Positions 61,610 to 64,000 of a stretch of DNA of 64,000 nt are shown in pieces. Location: assembly GCF_013032445.1 (NCBI RefSeq), contig NZ_WQCA01000012.1, forward strand, positions 1 to 64,000, written 5' to 3'. The notes beneath the pieces are model-generated. The model made no database searches, had not been told where the DNA came from, and saw nothing but the letters and a program-made list of their open reading frames with translations. This DNA comes from Ruegeria arenilitoris (GTDB lineage Bacteria > Pseudomonadota > Alphaproteobacteria > Rhodobacterales > Rhodobacteraceae). Positions within the stretch are counted from its first letter, which is position 1, and every line of letters begins with the position of its first letter. The position numbers were made by a program, and so were the translations under genes.

Positions 61610-63085
61610 TCAGACCGACATGCAGATGTATTTCATCTCAAGGTAGTCTTCCATGCCGTGATGGCTGCCTTCGCGACCTAAGCCGGATTGTTTGACACCG
61701 CCGAACGGCCCAAGCTCGGTCGAGATGATGCCGGTGTTCACACCGACGATTCCATATTCCAGCGCCTCGGCCACTTTGTAGACGCGGCTCAGGTCCTTGG
61801 CGTAGAAATACGAGGCCAGACCAAAGATCGTGTCGTTCGCCATGGAAATCACGTCATCTTCGTCCTCGAATTTGAACAGCGGAGCCAGCGGGCCAAAGGT
61901 TTCGTCCTGCGCCACCATCATGTCCTGAGTCACACCGGTCACGATGGTCGGCTGAAAGAAAGTCCCGCCCAGATCATGCGGAAGACCGCCAGTCAGAACC
62001 GAGCCACCCTTGTCGGTGACATCTTTGATATGCTCTTCGACTTTGGCGACCGCATCGGCGTTAATAAGCGGACCGGTGGTCGTGCCGTCGGTAAGGCCAT
62101 CACCGACTTTCAACGCTTCGACGGCAGCTTTCAGTTTGGCGGCGAAGGCGTCATAAACGCCGGCCTGCACATAGATGCGATTGGCGCAGACGCAGGTCTG
62201 GCCATTGTTGCGGAACTTGCACAGCATCGCGCCTTCGACGGCCGCATCCAGATCGGCGTCGTCGAACACGATGAAGGGCGCGTTGCCACCCAGTTCCATC
62301 GAGCATTTCATCACCTGATCGGCAGCCTGGCGCAGCAGGATGCGCCCCACCTCGGTCGAACCGGTAAAGGTCAGTTTCCGAACGCCGGGGTTTTCGCAGA
62401 ACTCCTTGCCCACTTCGCTGGCCCGCGATGAGGGGACAACGTTGAAGACGCCTGCCGGGATTCCGGCCTTCTCGGCCAGTGCTGCCAGAACCAGAGCAGA
62501 AAGCGGCGTTTCAGCAGCGGGGCGTGCGACAAAAGCACAACCGGCGGCCAGAGCGGGCCCGGCCTTGCGGGTGATCATGGCGTTTGGGAAGTTCCACGGC
62601 GTGATCGAGGCCGCCACACCGATGGGCTGTTTCAGGACGGTAATCCGCTTGTCGCGTTGGTGACCGGGAATGGTCTCGCCATAGACCCGCTTGGCCTCTT
62701 CACCAAAGAACTCGATGAAGGACGCGCCATAGCCGATCTCACCCACTGCCTCGGCCAGCGGCTTGCCCTGCTCGGCGGTCAGGATCTTGCCCAGATCCTC
62801 GGCGTTTTCCATCATCAGATCGAACCAGTGCCGCAGGATCGCTGCGCGTTCCTTACCGGTCAGCTTGGCCCACTCCTTCTGCGCGGCCTCTGCCTGTGCA
62901 ATGGCCCCCGCCACCTGCGTGCGGCTCAGGTCAGCGACCTCGGCCACAACATCGCCCCGAGCCGGGTTGGTCACGGCAAAGGTGCCGTTGTCACCGTCCA
63001 CCCACTGGCCGCCGATATAGGCTTTGGTCACCAGCAGATCGGGGTTTTTCATAATCGATTTCAGGTCGGTTGTTGCATCCAGCAT
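61610..63085 (-). CDS. gabD: Succinate-semialdehyde dehydrogenase
   Basis: An aldehyde dehydrogenase of 491 residues. The catalytic Cys is in NNGQTCVCANR and the Glu in SMELGGNAPFIVFDD; the Cys-Val-Cys context and the C-terminal GIISTELGPFGGVKQSGLGR are those of GabD-type enzymes. It oxidises succinate semialdehyde (from GABA) to succinate with NADP. The start at 63085 follows GGAGG. No GABA transaminase is adjacent. Confidence 0.92.
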   Translation of the reverse strand: MLDATTDLKSIMKNPDLLVTKAYIGGQWVDGDNGTFAVTNPARGDVVAEVADLSRTQVAGAIAQAEAAQKEWAKLTGKERAAILRHWFDLMMENAEDLGKILTAEQGKPLAEAVGEIGYGASFIEFFGEEAKRVYGETIPGHQRDKRITVLKQPIGVAASITPWNFPNAMITRKAGPALAAGCAFVARPAAETPLSALVLAALAEKAGIPAGVFNVVPSSRASEVGKEFCENPGVRKLTFTGSTEVGRILLRQAADQVMKCSMELGGNAPFIVFDDADLDAAVEGAMLCKFRNNGQTCVCANRIYVQAGVYDAFAAKLKAAVEALKVGDGLTDGTTTGPLINADAVAKVEEHIKDVTDKGGSVLTGGLPHDLGGTFFQPTIVTGVTQDMMVAQDETFGPLAPLFKFEDEDDVISMANDTIFGLASYFYAKDLSRVYKVAEALEYGIVGVNTGIISTELGPFGGVKQSGLGREGSHHGMEDYLEMKYICMSV

Positions 63086-63356
63086 GGGTCAGCCTCCGGC
63101 AGGAATTTGGTTCACGCGCACCCAATCAGGTGAGGTTTGGAATGTCTATGTCCACTGTGCCTCGCGGATCAATCCAGATTTGATCAAAAGTACCCTTTGC
63201 ACCTTTTCAAAAGTTCCACGCCTGGTTGTATGAACGCGCTTTCTTTTTCGTGATGAGTTTGCGAAAGTCTGCGTGATTTTTAGACCCAAAGGGATGTAAA
63301 TGAGCGTAACATTCCCTATCTTATTGGGTAATTGAACAAAAAAAGGGATAGTGCAG

Positions 63357-64000
63357 ATGTCGAACCATCAATTTGATGCCTTGATTGAAGAAACACAGGC
63401 AAAAGTGCAGGCAAGCCAGTCGCAGATCGAAAACCTGACCTCGCGGATTGACGCGGCACGGGCCAAGATCGGCACGGCCGAGGCGGATATCGACATCGAA
63501 AATGCCACGCTTGAGGACGTGCACGCCCATACCGAGGTGATGAACGCCAACATCGCCGAGCTGATCATGGGGCTGGACGATGTCACCAACGCGTTTTCCA
63601 AGGATTTCGACGAGATGCGCTCGAAAACCGGGTGGGAGTCGTTTGTTGGCATCTTCTCACGCCGGAAATCGGAATCGATGCGGCAGGAGCGGATGCGCAC
63701 CGCCAATATCGACGACAAGCTGCAGGACCTGATCGCCAAATCCGACGTGATTGTGAAACTGCTGCAAGGGCAGCTGTCCGTGTTGGAAGAACAGCGCGTC
63801 AAGGTCGAGGACAACCTGACCGGCACTCTGGACGACCGCGAGGCCACCGTGGCCGAGCTGGAATCGCTGCGCGCCGAAATTCTGGGCATGGACCCGACGA
63901 TAATCACGCTGGAAAACAAGATCAGCGTCGAACAGGACGCCGCCGCGCGGACCCAGTTGGAAACCGAACTGGCTGAGCTGAACAAGCAATATAACGCCAA
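63357..64000 (+). CDS. Coiled-coil protein, truncated by window end
   Basis: An open frame starts at ATG 63357 (AAGGG about 10 bases upstream) and runs to the window end without a stop, giving 214 residues. The sequence is Glu/Gln/Lys-rich heptad-like coiled coil: QAKVQASQSQIENLTSRI, EEQRVKVEDNLTGTL and the like. A short central segment, KTGWESFVGIFSRRKSES, breaks the heptads. No signal peptide. I do not recognise the family; the missing C-terminus may hold the defining domain. Confidence 0.8.
   Translation, partial: MSNHQFDALIEETQAKVQASQSQIENLTSRIDAARAKIGTAEADIDIENATLEDVHAHTEVMNANIAELIMGLDDVTNAFSKDFDEMRSKTGWESFVGIFSRRKSESMRQERMRTANIDDKLQDLIAKSDVIVKLLQGQLSVLEEQRVKVEDNLTGTLDDREATVAELESLRAEILGMDPTIITLENKISVEQDAAARTQLETELAELNKQYNA

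Noticed and set aside
1-64000. CRISPR arrays, tRNA/rRNA genes, insertion sequences, prophage
   Set aside because: No regularly spaced repeats, no tRNA-like cloverleaf or rRNA sequence noticed in the gaps, and no transposase, integrase or phage gene among the coding regions.

Overview
The window is a G+C-rich stretch of chromosome that reads like a marine alphaproteobacterium of the Rhodobacteraceae, most likely the Roseobacter group. This is inferred from the gene repertoire: double-ATPase peptide importers, glcDEF glycolate oxidase, a PhnW-like transaminase, a GT14/sulfotransferase pair, sseA and glnK-amtB. I name no species. There are no rRNA or tRNA genes, insertion sequences, prophage genes or CRISPR arrays that I can see, so the region looks like core chromosome with a few accessory patches.

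Layout. 0.2-2.7 kb: a small Gly/Ala-rich secreted protein (YjbE-like) facing a Wzc-type polysaccharide co-polymerase/tyrosine kinase. 3.0-8.9 kb: a BMP-type nucleoside ABC importer operon (binding protein, double ATPase, two permeases) ending in a cytosine deaminase. 9.0-16.0 kb: a peptide-type ABC importer with two paralogous binding proteins, two permeases and a fused double ATPase. 16.1-24.2 kb: the most unusual part. A SAM/class III cyclase/AAA/TPR signalling protein abuts a protein resembling a pentameric ligand-gated ion channel. Converging on this pair with a 4-bp overlap is a 1208-residue protein joining a cNMP-binding-like domain, phytochelatin-synthase-like lobes, a glutaredoxin-like fold without cysteines, a flavoprotein cysteine decarboxylase-like domain, ankyrin repeats and a gamma-glutamylcyclotransferase-like domain. 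24.6-28.5 kb: PhnW-like transaminase, saccharopine dehydrogenase and antiquitin-type aldehyde dehydrogenase. 28.5-31.1 kb: a divergent GT14 glycosyltransferase and carbohydrate-type sulfotransferase. 31.3-36.2 kb: ilvD, an XRE-cupin regulator with a duplicated palindromic operator, a small membrane protein, sseA and an aromatic/aspartate aminotransferase. 36.3-48.1 kb: amtB-glnK, a bifunctional penicillin-binding protein, leuB, a peroxiredoxin-like protein, a LysR regulator, an endonuclease-like protein, an unknown membrane protein and a leuC-hdeD-leuD cluster. 48.3-56.3 kb: MscS-type channel, rsfS, rlmH, flavodoxin-like protein, two small genes on the other strand and glcDEF. 56.4-64.0 kb: two tandem trypsin-like proteases, hsp20 with an RpoH-type promoter, a small lipoprotein-like gene, a phytase-like secreted protein behind a Pho-box-like array, gabD, and the start of a coiled-coil gene cut by the window end.

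The most promising undescribed system is at 16.1-24.2 kb. All the recognisable catalytic domains of the 1208-residue protein act on gamma-glutamyl/cysteinyl peptides in their known families. The phytochelatin-synthase-like triad is intact with the expected His-Asp spacing. The flavoprotein domain keeps its active-site His but has Asn where CoaC enzymes have the reducing Cys, which resembles EpiD-type decarboxylases. I infer a thiol-peptide (glutathione-derived) processing enzyme. Whether it is controlled by the neighbouring cyclase/channel pair is a hypothesis.
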